Part shown: positions 8,280-16,443 of the stretch, one piece after another
Numbering within the stretch: the stretch's first letter is position 1
Layout of the letters: each line of letters opens with the position of its first letter
NCBI RefSeq assembly: GCF_001968985.1
Contig: NZ_MOEN01000008.1
Span: forward strand, 1-62,033
DNA from: Desulfurobacterium indicum
Lineage (GTDB): Bacteria > Aquificota > Aquificia > Desulfurobacteriales > Desulfurobacteriaceae
Direction of reading: 5' to 3'
DNA length: 62,033 bases
Notes under the pieces: model-generated
The model's database searches: none
The model's input: the letters and a program-made list of their open reading frames with translations, nothing else
What the model was told of the DNA's origin: nothing
Made by a program: the position numbers and the translations under genes

Positions 8280-9797
8280 ATGCCAGAAAATAAAAGTATA
8301 GGAAAATCATTTCTAATTGTAGCATTATCTATATTTTCAAGCAGAGTATTTGGCTTGCTAAGAGATGTCGTCATAGCATCAACTTTCGGTGCCGGACGGG
8401 CAACAGATGTATTTTTTGTAGCTTTCAGAATCCCAAACATGTTAAGAAGAGTATTTGCAGAAGGAGCATTCAGTTCAGCTTTTACGCCAGCTTTTGCAAA
8501 AAAACTCCAGATTAGCAAAGAAGAAGCCATAGAATTTGCCTCAAGATTCTTTTTTATTCTTTCAATATCTCTTATCACGGTCGTAATTATTGGAGAAATA
8601 TTTGCCCCTCTAATAATAAAAGTTATAGCACCGGGATTTTCAGGAGAATTTGAAAAGCTTGCTATCTCTTTAACAAGAGAAATGTTCCCTTACATATTTC
8701 TGGTAAGCCTTGTAGCCTTTTTCGGCGGTATACTGAACGGATACGAGCATTTTTTTGCACCGGCTTTTTCCACAGTCCTTTTTAACATTTCGCTTATACT
8801 CTGTGCAATATTTTTGAAAAATAAGCTTAATATCCATGCACTCGCTCTCGGTGTTGTAATAGGTGGATTTTTGCAGGTGCTTCTTCAACTCTATTTCCTC
8901 AAAAGAGAGGCATTTGTTCCTAAACCAATACCGGAAATTGATGAAGATGTCAAAAAAGCACTAAAAAACATCATTCCGGGAATATTCGGATTCGGTGTAA
9001 GGCAACTTTCCATGCTGGCAGATACCATTATTGCCTCTTTTTTAGCTGCCGGTGCTATCTCCTATCTTTACTACGCAAACAGATTTGTTCAGTTACCTCT
9101 CGGAATATTCGCGATAGGCCTGTCTCAAGTGCTTCTTCCAAAACTTGCCAAAACATTCAAAGATGAAGATGCATTCAGGTATAACCTAACAATAGGACTC
9201 AGATTATGCGCAATGATAATAATCCCCTCAACCATAGGCCTTCTCTTTTTCGGGAAACCCCTGATTGATATAGTTTTTCACCACGGTAAATTTACAGTAA
9301 AAGATTTGAACGCAACCTACTATGTGCTGTGTGGATACGGAATCGGCCTTCTGTTTTATTCCTTTGAAAAAATCCTGGTAAACGCTTTCTACTCCCTTGA
9401 CGATTACAGCTATCCTGTTAAAGTCGGAGCCGCAACCCTTATATTTAATATAATCGTGAACATAATCCTCTGTTTTGAACTTAACCTCGGAGCCGCAGGA
9501 TTGGCTCTTGGCACGGCAATGACTTCTTTGCTAAATGTTGTTTTTTTAATAAGAAAACTTGAAAAAAACGTTTCTTTTATAGATAACTGGTTAAAAGGAA
9601 ACTTCAAATACTTACTCTTATCTCTTCCCATAATTCCAGTTGCAATTTACGGCACAAGAATATACTTTCAGTTTGCGTCACCACCACTAAAAATTACAAC
9701 CATAGCAGTAACCATATTAACAGCTGCGACTGTTTATTTTGCAACACTTGCTCTAACAGGTGACAAAATCGCGTTGAAATTAATAAGGAGGCAATAA
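8280..9797 (+). CDS. murJ: Lipid II flippase MurJ
   Basis: This integral membrane protein flips lipid II across the inner membrane for peptidoglycan synthesis. It has about 505 residues and some 14 hydrophobic segments. The N-terminal signature SRVFGLLRDVVIASTFGAG and the conserved FFVAFRIPNMLRRVFAEGAF, carrying the essential arginines, are plain. I use the ATG at 8280 in preference to a TTG at 8271 that would sit inside the -10 box. It is followed without a gap by lgt, so both probably share a transcript. Confidence 0.95.
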   Translation: MPENKSIGKSFLIVALSIFSSRVFGLLRDVVIASTFGAGRATDVFFVAFRIPNMLRRVFAEGAFSSAFTPAFAKKLQISKEEAIEFASRFFFILSISLITVVIIGEIFAPLIIKVIAPGFSGEFEKLAISLTREMFPYIFLVSLVAFFGGILNGYEHFFAPAFSTVLFNISLILCAIFLKNKLNIHALALGVVIGGFLQVLLQLYFLKREAFVPKPIPEIDEDVKKALKNIIPGIFGFGVRQLSMLADTIIASFLAAGAISYLYYANRFVQLPLGIFAIGLSQVLLPKLAKTFKDEDAFRYNLTIGLRLCAMIIIPSTIGLLFFGKPLIDIVFHHGKFTVKDLNATYYVLCGYGIGLLFYSFEKILVNAFYSLDDYSYPVKVGAATLIFNIIVNIILCFELNLGAAGLALGTAMTSLLNVVFLIRKLEKNVSFIDNWLKGNFKYLLLSLPIIPVAIYGTRIYFQFASPPLKITTIAVTILTAATVYFATLALTGDKIALKLIRRQ

Positions 9798-10556
9798 ATG
9801 CATCCAATACTTTTCAAGATAGGCCCCTTCACCGTCTACACTTTCGGCGTAATGGTAGCAATCGGTATCATCTGCGGGTACTTCATTTTAATTAAACTCG
9901 GAGAAAAAGAAGGAATAAACACAAATGATCTTTCAGATCTTATGATCTGGACTGTTATCTCCGGTTTTATTGGAGCGAGAATTTTCTTCTTCCTGTATAA
10001 TCCACAATACCTTCATCCTATATGGAGAATATTTTATTTCTGGGAAGGTGGACTTGTCTGGTATGGCGGATTTTTATTCGGATTCATAACCGCTCTTTAC
10101 CTTGCAAAAAAGAAAAACATTCCCATATGGAAAACAGCTGATATTGCAGTAATAGCCGGTGAAGTCGGACTTGGTTTTGGAAGAATAGGTTGCACGATGG
10201 CAGGATGCTGCTACGGTAAAGTTTGCCACTCACGATTTGCCATTGTGTTTAAAGACCCCCACTCAGCTGCACCTCTTAATATTCCTCTTTATCCAACAGA
10301 GCCTATATCTTCTGCGGCAAACTTCCTCATAGCCGGAATACTATATCTACTTTACAGGAGAAGAAAAGCACCAGGAGAAATATTTGGCTTTTACTTCATT
10401 CTTTACGGAATTTTTAGATTCCTGATTGAATTCTGGAGAGCAACACCAAAAACATATTTTGGCACTTTAAGCAATAACCAGATAATGAGTATCTTCATGA
10501 TTATCCTGGGAATAGCACTGGTGATATATAGAAGGAAAGCCTTCAAAGAAGTATAA
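9798..10556 (+). CDS. lgt: Prolipoprotein diacylglyceryl transferase
   Basis: This enzyme transfers diacylglycerol from phosphatidylglycerol to the lipobox cysteine of prolipoproteins in the inner membrane. It has 252 residues with about seven hydrophobic segments. The Lgt signature is the cysteine-bearing variant GRIGCTMAGCCYG (about residues 130-142), where E. coli has GRIGNFINGELWG, and the preceding loop is WEGGLVWYGG. I have seen this variant in other deep-branching bacteria, but from memory only. AGGAGG precedes the ATG, which abuts the murJ stop. Confidence 0.88.
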   Translation: MHPILFKIGPFTVYTFGVMVAIGIICGYFILIKLGEKEGINTNDLSDLMIWTVISGFIGARIFFFLYNPQYLHPIWRIFYFWEGGLVWYGGFLFGFITALYLAKKKNIPIWKTADIAVIAGEVGLGFGRIGCTMAGCCYGKVCHSRFAIVFKDPHSAAPLNIPLYPTEPISSAANFLIAGILYLLYRRRKAPGEIFGFYFILYGIFRFLIEFWRATPKTYFGTLSNNQIMSIFMIILGIALVIYRRKAFKEV

Positions 10557-10596
10557 TTGATTTCTCAAGGAAAAACTCAAAACTGGAGGAGAAAAA

Positions 10597-11514
10597 ATGG
10601 CTCAACGCTATGCCTACTTTGAAGGTAAATTCGTTCCAATAGAAGAAGCAAACATAAATATTCAAACAAACTCTTTTCACTACGGAACAGCCGTTTTTGA
10701 AGGAATCAGAGCATATTGGAACGAAGAAAAGCAACAACTTTTCGGTTTATTTTTTAAAGAACACTATGAAAGAATGCTGGCAAACTGCAAAATACTGAAT
10801 TTTCAGGTGAATAAGACTGTCGATGAACTTGTTGATATAACCGTTGAACTTCTTAGAAAATGCGAACACAAAGAAAACGTCTACATAAGACCAATCGTTT
10901 ACTTCCCTAACCTTCAAATTTCACCAAAACTCATAGGCTATGACACCGAACTGGCAATTTACACCGTTCCACTTGGCGATTACCTTGATACAAAAAAAGG
11001 ATTAAAAGTTATCACATCATCTTTCCACAGAATTAACGACTCTATGATTCCTGCAAGATGCAAAGTTGCAGGAGCTTATGTAAACAGTGCTTTTGCAAAA
11101 ACAGAAGCAATCAGAGCCGGTGCAGACGAAGCAATAATGCTCAACCCTGACGGAACAGTTGCGGAAGGAAGCGCGGAAAACCTGTTCATTATAAGAAACG
11201 GCGTTGCAATAACTACACCTTCATACAGCAACATTCTTGAAGGAATTACAAGAAACGCAATAATAAAACTTCTAAAAGAAGAATTAGGTGTTCCTGTGGA
11301 AGTAAGACCAATGCTAAGAAGCGAACTTTACATAGCAGACGAAGCCTTCTTTACAGGAACAGGAGCACAGGTTGCACCAATTGCAGAGATAGACGGAAGA
11401 ATTATCGGAACTGGAGAAGTCGGAGAGATAACCTCAAAACTTCAAGACCTTTACTTCAATATAGTGAAAGGCAACGTTAGTAAATATAGCGATTGGCTCA
11501 TTCCTATATACTAA
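10597..11514 (+). CDS. ilvE: Branched-chain amino acid aminotransferase
   Basis: This class IV PLP-dependent aminotransferase catalyses the last step of valine, leucine and isoleucine synthesis with glutamate as donor. It has 305 residues. Family blocks include FHYGTAVFEGIRAYW near the N-terminus, the PLP lysine region RCKVAGAYVNSAFAKTEA, the phosphate-binding AEGSAENLFII and the closing FFTGTGAQVAPI. GGAGGAGAAAAA precedes the ATG. It lies 40 bases after lgt and is followed at once by a strong terminator, so it ends the murJ group. A D-amino-acid aminotransferase is less likely given these motifs. Confidence 0.92.
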   Translation: MAQRYAYFEGKFVPIEEANINIQTNSFHYGTAVFEGIRAYWNEEKQQLFGLFFKEHYERMLANCKILNFQVNKTVDELVDITVELLRKCEHKENVYIRPIVYFPNLQISPKLIGYDTELAIYTVPLGDYLDTKKGLKVITSSFHRINDSMIPARCKVAGAYVNSAFAKTEAIRAGADEAIMLNPDGTVAEGSAENLFIIRNGVAITTPSYSNILEGITRNAIIKLLKEELGVPVEVRPMLRSELYIADEAFFTGTGAQVAPIAEIDGRIIGTGEVGEITSKLQDLYFNIVKGNVSKYSDWLIPIY

Positions 11515-11516
11515 GA

Positions 11517-11537
11517 AAACGGGGCTACGCCCCGTTT
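11517..11537 (+). terminator. Rho-independent terminator after ilvE
   Basis: AAACGGGGC, loop TAC and GCCCCGTTT form a nine-base-pair GC-rich hairpin that begins three bases after the ilvE stop. It is followed by a pyrimidine-rich stretch (TTTCTATTT). It separates the murJ-lgt-ilvE group from the next promoter. Confidence 0.85.
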
Positions 11538-11546
11538 CTATTTACA

Positions 11547-11575
11547 TTGAAATTATCCTGTGTCTGCCTTAAAAT
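11547..11575 (+). promoter_or_regulatory. Sigma-70-type promoter for the nitrilase-nadE-tldD group
   Basis: TTGAAA (11547-11552) and TAAAAT (11570-11575) are separated by exactly 17 bases, directly after the ilvE terminator. This predicts a start near 11582 and a leader of about 28 bases before the ATG at 11610. Confidence 0.7.
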
Positions 11576-11609
11576 AGTCTTGTAATTCAATTACCAACAG
11601 GCGGTGATT

Positions 11610-12452
11610 ATGAAAGTTGCTGTTGTCCAAATAAACACTGTTTTGGGAAACTTAGAAAAGAATATAGAAAAAATCTGCCAGTTCGTAGAGAAATGCATAG
11701 AAAAAGGAGTAAGTATCTGCCTGTTTCCAGAACTTTCTATGACAGGTTACTACCTTCAAGACATAACATCTGAAATAGCAATAAAACCGGACGATGAAAG
11801 ACTATCACCTTTAAAAAGACTGAGCAGACACATCGGAATAATAGTTGGCGGTATAGAAGAGTCAGAAGAACATATCCTTTATAACTCTGCTTTCTTTATA
11901 GAAGATGGAGAAGTAAAACACATACACAGAAAAGTTTATCTGCCGACATACGGGATGTTTGATGAAGCCCGCTTTGTCGGTGCAGGAAATAAGTTTGAAA
12001 CTTTCGCTATGTGTGGCTTTAAATCAACAATTCTCATATGTGAAGACTGCTGGCATTTCTCTTCCATTTATATACCATTTCTAAAAGGAACAAAACTTAT
12101 ATTTGTCCAATCTGCCAGCCCCGGCAGGGGCTATAGAGAAAACCGCATGTTCGGCAACTCAAAGATATGGAAAAATATGGGAGAATTTTACTCCCGGCTT
12201 ACAGGCTCATACTTTATCTATGCAAACAGAGTCGGTGTTGAAGACGGATTCGTTTTCTCAGGAAACTCATTTATATGCGATCCCTATGGTAACATCGTGA
12301 ATGAAGGAACAACATTTGAAGAAGAAATAATTACTGCCGACATAGAACCATCTTTGATACGTTCTGCAAGAATAAATCTTCCTCTGCTGAGAGACGAGAA
12401 ACCCTGGTTAATTGAAAAAGAACTAAAAGCCTTTCTGGAAGGAAAAAAATGA
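11610..12452 (+). CDS. Nitrilase-superfamily amidase, probable glutaminase partner of NadE
   Basis: This carbon-nitrogen hydrolase has 280 residues. The Glu-Lys-Cys triad is intact: E41 in FPELSMTGY, K108 in HRKVYLPTYGMFDE and C144 in LICEDCWH. The HRKxYLPTYxxFDE block is shared with the N-terminal amidase domain of glutamine-dependent NAD synthetases. The stop overlaps the nadE ATG by four bases, so the most economical role is to supply ammonia from glutamine to NadE. A free-standing omega-amidase is the alternative. The ATG at 11610 is preferred over an upstream GTG at 11604. Confidence 0.85.
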   Translation: MKVAVVQINTVLGNLEKNIEKICQFVEKCIEKGVSICLFPELSMTGYYLQDITSEIAIKPDDERLSPLKRLSRHIGIIVGGIEESEEHILYNSAFFIEDGEVKHIHRKVYLPTYGMFDEARFVGAGNKFETFAMCGFKSTILICEDCWHFSSIYIPFLKGTKLIFVQSASPGRGYRENRMFGNSKIWKNMGEFYSRLTGSYFIYANRVGVEDGFVFSGNSFICDPYGNIVNEGTTFEEEIITADIEPSLIRSARINLPLLRDEKPWLIEKELKAFLEGKK

Positions 12453-13288
12453 AAGAAAAACTAATAGAAATTTTAAAGATAAAAGACAAAAAATTCATCA
12501 TGAACGTCCTTACCACTTTCATAAAACAAGAAATAGAAAAAGCGGGATTTAAAAAAGCCGTTATCGGCGTAAGCGGCGGCGTTGACTCTGCCCTTTCTGC
12601 ATTTTTGACGGTAAAAGCCCTCGGTAAAGATAACGTCATACTGATATCAATGCCTTATAAAGAAAGCTCTAAATCTTCAGTTGAAGACGCCAGACTGGTG
12701 GGAGAAGTTCTCGGTGCAGAATTTCACGAAATAGACATAACACCTCAAATAGATGCATACTTCAAAAGATTTCCTGAAGCATCAAAACTAAGACGCGGTA
12801 ATAAAATGGCCAGAGAGAGAATGTCTATTCTCTACGACCTTGCTTACGACAGCAATGCCCTTGTTATAGGAACAAGCAACAAAAGTGAACTCTTAATAGG
12901 CTATTCTACTCGCTGGGGAGACAACGCACACGACATCAATCCACTCGGCGACCTTTACAAAACACAGGTGTGGGAACTGGCCGAATATATCGGTGTCCCT
13001 GAAAGAATAGTTAAAAAGAAACCCTCCGCAGACCTATGGCCGGGACAAACAGACGAAGGAGAAATAGGCTTTTCATACTATCTACTTGATCAGATATTAG
13101 TTGCATACGTTGACCTGAAGATTAAAAAGGAAGAAATTATAGCCTTCGGATATGAGCCTGAAATAGTAGAAAAGGTTATGAGAATGATTCAACGTTCACA
13201 ATACAAGAGAAAATTACCAATTATATGCAAAATAGCTCAGAGGACGGTAGACAAAGACTTCCTCTATTTCAGAGATTGGGGGATATAG
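12449..13288 (+). CDS. nadE: NAD+ synthetase, synthetase domain only
   Basis: This enzyme amidates deamido-NAD to NAD with ATP. Its 279 residues correspond to the ammonia-dependent form. The PP-loop SGGVDS is at residues 42-47, and GTSNKSELLIGYSTRWGD and PSADLWPGQTDE are the standard substrate-binding blocks. It has no amidase domain of its own, whereas the protein encoded immediately upstream, with a four-base overlap, has exactly that fold. The pair could form a split glutamine-dependent enzyme, which I infer from context. Confidence 0.94.
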   Translation: MKEKLIEILKIKDKKFIMNVLTTFIKQEIEKAGFKKAVIGVSGGVDSALSAFLTVKALGKDNVILISMPYKESSKSSVEDARLVGEVLGAEFHEIDITPQIDAYFKRFPEASKLRRGNKMARERMSILYDLAYDSNALVIGTSNKSELLIGYSTRWGDNAHDINPLGDLYKTQVWELAEYIGVPERIVKKKPSADLWPGQTDEGEIGFSYYLLDQILVAYVDLKIKKEEIIAFGYEPEIVEKVMRMIQRSQYKRKLPIICKIAQRTVDKDFLYFRDWGI

Positions 13289-13290
13289 TT

Positions 13291-14682
13291 ATGTTAGTTG
13301 ATTTCAAGGAGCTTGGCGAATTTGGTGTTAGGGAACTGCTTAAACGCGGTGCCGACTTTGCTGATCTGTTTTTTGAAAAGAAATTTACATTCGTTGCAAA
13401 GTGTGAAGAGAATCGTATTGAGAATATATCCAACGGAATAGAAATTGGCGTTGGGATTAGAATGATAAAAAACGGTAAAACTTACTACGGTTTTACCAAC
13501 GAGATAACCCAAAAATCTATTCTTTCTGTAATAGAAAATCTGGCAATAGCATCAACGTCTGAAAAAGAAATATCACTTGATATGAGAATCAAAGACAAAA
13601 GATATCCGGAAATAGTTGACGGAGAAATAGACTTTACCATACCCGTAGAAAATAAAATTATGCTCTTAAGAAGAGCCAATTACAGAGCAAGAGAATGTGG
13701 AGACAGAATCAAACAGGTAACGGTAATGCTGAAAGACTCTATTCAAGAAGTTGTAATTGTCAACTCTCTCGGAAATATCGTTGAGGATGTAAGACCAAGA
13801 GTTGTATTCTACGTTCTTGTCGTGGCATCCGATGGAAGAACTCTTCAAACAGGTTATGAACCTGTCGGCCATCTCGGTGATTACTCCATTTTTGAGAAAA
13901 TAACACCGGAAGACATCGCCCTGAAAGCAGCCGAAAGAGCCATAAAGATGCTCTCCGCAAAACCGGCTCCTGCCGGAACGTTTCCGGTAGTGATATCTTC
14001 AAAAGCAGGCGGAACGATGGTTCACGAAGCCGTAGGTCACGGACTCGAAGCAGACCTTGCAAACCAGGGACTTTCAGTCTATTCAGGCAAAATCGGAGAA
14101 AAAGTGGCCTCTGACCTTGTAACCGTTGTTGACGACGGAACGCTCAAAGGGAAATACGGCTCTTCAGGATATGACGACGAAGGAGTAGCAACGGCAAAAA
14201 ACGTCCTGATAGAAAACGGAATCCTCAAGGGATTTATGTATGATTATCTTCAAGCGAGCAAAGCAAACCAAAACCCGACAGGCAACGGAAGAAGAGAGTC
14301 ATACATGCATGTGCCCATCCCGAGAATGACAAACACCTTTATAGCACCGGGGCACGACGATCCGGAAGACATTATCAATGACACAAAAGAAGGAATCTTA
14401 GTTGTAAAAATGGGTGGCGGCCAGGTTAACACAATAAACGGAGACTTTGTATTTGAAATTTCTGAAGGATATATGATAGAAAACGGAAAGGTAACACATC
14501 CAATAAAAGGTGCATCACTAATAGGAAACGGACCCGCTGTTCTTCAAAACATAGATGCGGTTGGAAACGATCTCGGATTTGCCATAGGAACCTGCGGAAA
14601 GGACGGACAGGGAGTTCCCGTTTCAGATGCACTACCAACAATCAGGATAAAAGAGATGACAGTAGGCGGAACTAAAAGCTGA
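13291..14682 (+). CDS. tldD: TldD/PmbA-family metalloprotease, TldD type
   Basis: This is a zinc metalloprotease subunit of 463 residues. The TldD active-site motif HEAVGHGLEADL has its HExxxH at residues 245-250, which marks the catalytic TldD rather than the TldE/PmbA partner. The C-terminal GKDGQGVPVSDALPTIRI is typical. TldD works with TldE to trim peptides such as modified microcins; no tldE gene is adjacent. I use the ATG at 13291, two bases after the nadE stop. An earlier GTG-type extension would lie inside nadE. Confidence 0.9.
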   Translation: MLVDFKELGEFGVRELLKRGADFADLFFEKKFTFVAKCEENRIENISNGIEIGVGIRMIKNGKTYYGFTNEITQKSILSVIENLAIASTSEKEISLDMRIKDKRYPEIVDGEIDFTIPVENKIMLLRRANYRARECGDRIKQVTVMLKDSIQEVVIVNSLGNIVEDVRPRVVFYVLVVASDGRTLQTGYEPVGHLGDYSIFEKITPEDIALKAAERAIKMLSAKPAPAGTFPVVISSKAGGTMVHEAVGHGLEADLANQGLSVYSGKIGEKVASDLVTVVDDGTLKGKYGSSGYDDEGVATAKNVLIENGILKGFMYDYLQASKANQNPTGNGRRESYMHVPIPRMTNTFIAPGHDDPEDIINDTKEGILVVKMGGGQVNTINGDFVFEISEGYMIENGKVTHPIKGASLIGNGPAVLQNIDAVGNDLGFAIGTCGKDGQGVPVSDALPTIRIKEMTVGGTKS

Positions 14683-14685
14683 CAC

Positions 14686-14713
14686 TTGAAATATCAACGT
14701 AAGAGTATATAAT
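14686..14713 (+). promoter_or_regulatory. Promoter of the rpmI-rplT-pheST group
   Basis: TTGAAA (14686-14691) and a perfect TATAAT (14708-14713) are separated by 16 bases, just after the tldD stop. Transcription should start near 14720, leaving a leader of about 28 bases with GGAGG before rpmI. No infC gene precedes rpmI here, unlike the usual infC-rpmI-rplT order. Confidence 0.75.
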
Positions 14714-14747
14714 TACTACCGTTTAACTTTCGAAGGAGGCGATTGGC

Positions 14748-14945
14748 ATGCCAAAGATTAAAACACGCAGGTCAGCAGCCAAGAGAGTAAAGATAACTGC
14801 TACCGGAAAGGTGAAGCACTGGCATCCTAACAAGGGCCACATCCTCACCAAGAAAAGTAGAAAGAGAAAGAGAAGACTCAGAAAGGCAGATTACCTCACA
14901 GGTGCTCAGGCTGCAAACTACAGAGAGTTAGTGCTCTACAAGTAA
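14748..14945 (+). CDS. rpmI: 50S ribosomal protein L35
   Basis: This small basic protein of the large ribosomal subunit has 65 residues. The N-terminal [20 protein letters not shown] and the internal [18 protein letters not shown] are diagnostic. GAAGGAGG lies ahead of the ATG. It is the first gene after the promoter at 14686, and rplT follows after 58 bases that contain a stable hairpin. Confidence 0.98.
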   Translation: MPKIKTRRSAAKRVKITATGKVKHWHPNKGHILTKKSRKRKRRLRKADYLTGAQAANYRELVLYK

Positions 14946-14955
14946 GTGATGCAAC

Positions 14956-14979
14956 CGGGCATAAGCCAGAAGGCGCCCG
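14956..14979 (+). promoter_or_regulatory. Bulged hairpin in the rpmI-rplT gap, possible L20 leader
   Basis: CGGGC, bulge ATAA, GCC, loop AGAA, GGC and GCCCG form an eight-base-pair helix with a four-base bulge, ending 25 bases before the rplT ATG. L20 is known to repress its operon by binding an mRNA fold that mimics its 23S rRNA site. That this hairpin is such a site is inference from its position. No T-tract follows, so it is not a terminator. Confidence 0.5.
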
Positions 14980-15003
14980 TAGCTCGCTAAAAGGAGGAAA
15001 AAG

Positions 15004-15351
15004 ATGAGAGTAAAGACAAGCCCAAGGAAGTACAGAAGGAAAAAGCTTAAAAAGCTAACCAAAGGTTACTTCGGTGCAAAGCACAAACTTTACAGAACAA
15101 TGAAAATCCAGGTAATGAAATCCCTCTTCTACGCTTACAGACACAGAAGAGAAAGAAAGAGAGAATTCAGAAGACTCTGGATCGCAAGAATTAACGCTGC
15201 AGTAAGACAGTTTGACCTTAACTATAGCAGATTCATCAACGGTCTAAAAAAAGCTGGCATAGAGCTTGACAGAAAAGTCCTTGCGGACATTGCCGTTAGA
15301 GATCCGGAAGGCTTCAAAGCCTTAGTTGAAAAAGTTAAAGCTGCTCTTTAA
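15004..15351 (+). CDS. rplT: 50S ribosomal protein L20
   Basis: This early-assembly protein of the large subunit has 115 residues. The basic N-terminal tail ([20 protein letters not shown]), [15 protein letters not shown] and [14 protein letters not shown] are typical, as is the C-terminal globular part with [34 protein letters not shown] precedes the ATG. A hairpin follows the stop and may lower read-through into pheS. Confidence 0.98.
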   Translation: MRVKTSPRKYRRKKLKKLTKGYFGAKHKLYRTMKIQVMKSLFYAYRHRRERKREFRRLWIARINAAVRQFDLNYSRFINGLKKAGIELDRKVLADIAVRDPEGFKALVEKVKAAL

Positions 15352-15358
15352 ATTTGGC

Positions 15359-15379
15359 GGGGAAGGCTCTTTCTTCCCC
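15359..15379 (+). terminator. Hairpin between rplT and pheS, weak terminator or attenuator
   Basis: GGGGAAG, a seven-base loop and CTTCCCC form a seven-base-pair stem starting eight bases after the rplT stop. It is followed by CTTAAATTTTA, which is T-rich but interrupted. It may reduce transcription from the ribosomal protein genes into pheST. Confidence 0.5.
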
Positions 15380-15408
15380 CTTAAATTTTATTCAGGATAG
15401 AGGGGAAA

Positions 15409-16443
15409 ATGAACCTTGAAACACTTAAAGAACTTAAATCAAAATTTATAGAAGAACTCTCAAAAATAGAAAATCTAAAAAATCTTAATGAATTAAGAGT
15501 CAAATATATTGGAAGAAAGGGAGAAGTAACATCTCTCCTAAAAAGAATTCCGGAACTTCCCCCTGAAGAGAGAAAATCATTCGGAAAAGCCTGTAACGAA
15601 CTAAAAAAAGAGATAGAATCACTGCTCCAAAACAAAATAAACGAACTTAAAGCAAAAGAAAAAGAAGAGAGGTTAAAAAAAGAGTTTATTGACATAACCC
15701 TTCCCGGAAGAAAAATTCCTTCAGGAGCCCTCCACCCTATAACAAAAACTCTGGCAGAAATAACAAAAATATTTACATCTATGGGCTTTGCTATTGCAAG
15801 CGGTCCTGAAATAGAAACTGACTTTTATAATTTTGAAGCTCTCAACATACCTAAAGGTCACCCTGCAAGAGAGATGCAGGACACCTTTTACATAAAAGAT
15901 GAAGTTGTTCTAAGAACCCACACTTCACCTGTCCAGATCAGAGTAATGGAATCCACAAATCCACCGATACAGATAATAGCTCCTGGAAAAGTTTATAGAA
16001 AAGATGCAGACCTAACACACACCCCTATGTTCCATCAGGTTGAAGGACTCATGGTTGATACATCAGTAACATTTGCAGACTTAAAAGGTGTTCTTGAACT
16101 TTTCTTGAGAGAATTCTTCGGTTCTGAAACAAAAGTTAGATTTAGACCAAGCTTCTTTCCATTTACAGAACCAAGTGCCGAAGTGGATATTGGCTGTGTA
16201 ATATGCGGCGGCAAGGGCTGTAAGGTATGTAAAGGAACAGGATGGCTTGAAGTTCTTGGCTGCGGAATGGTTGATCCTGCAGTATTCAAGGCTGTAAACA
16301 TTAATCCTGAAGTCTACCAGGGGTTTGCTTTCGGAATGGGCGTTGAAAGGCTAACGATGCTTAAATACGGAATAGATGACCTAAGACTTTTCTTTGAAAA
16401 CGATCTAAGATTTATAAAACAGTTCAAAGGGTTGGAAGTATGA
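15409..16443 (+). CDS. pheS: Phenylalanyl-tRNA synthetase alpha subunit
   Basis: This is the catalytic subunit of the alpha2-beta2 enzyme charging tRNA-Phe. It has 344 residues: an N-terminal coiled coil (about 1-90), then the class II core with HPITKTLAEI, the motif 2 region and GFAFGMGVERLTMLKYGI as motif 3. A cysteine-rich insert (CVICGGKGCKVC) could bind zinc and occurs in a subset of PheS proteins. It overlaps pheT by four bases (ATGA). Confidence 0.97.
   Translation: MNLETLKELKSKFIEELSKIENLKNLNELRVKYIGRKGEVTSLLKRIPELPPEERKSFGKACNELKKEIESLLQNKINELKAKEKEERLKKEFIDITLPGRKIPSGALHPITKTLAEITKIFTSMGFAIASGPEIETDFYNFEALNIPKGHPAREMQDTFYIKDEVVLRTHTSPVQIRVMESTNPPIQIIAPGKVYRKDADLTHTPMFHQVEGLMVDTSVTFADLKGVLELFLREFFGSETKVRFRPSFFPFTEPSAEVDIGCVICGGKGCKVCKGTGWLEVLGCGMVDPAVFKAVNINPEVYQGFAFGMGVERLTMLKYGIDDLRLFFENDLRFIKQFKGLEV

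Noticed and set aside
13327-13335. A second GTTAGGGAA half-site
   Set aside because: It lies inside the tldD coding region without the inverted partner, so it is a chance match to the operator at 5436.
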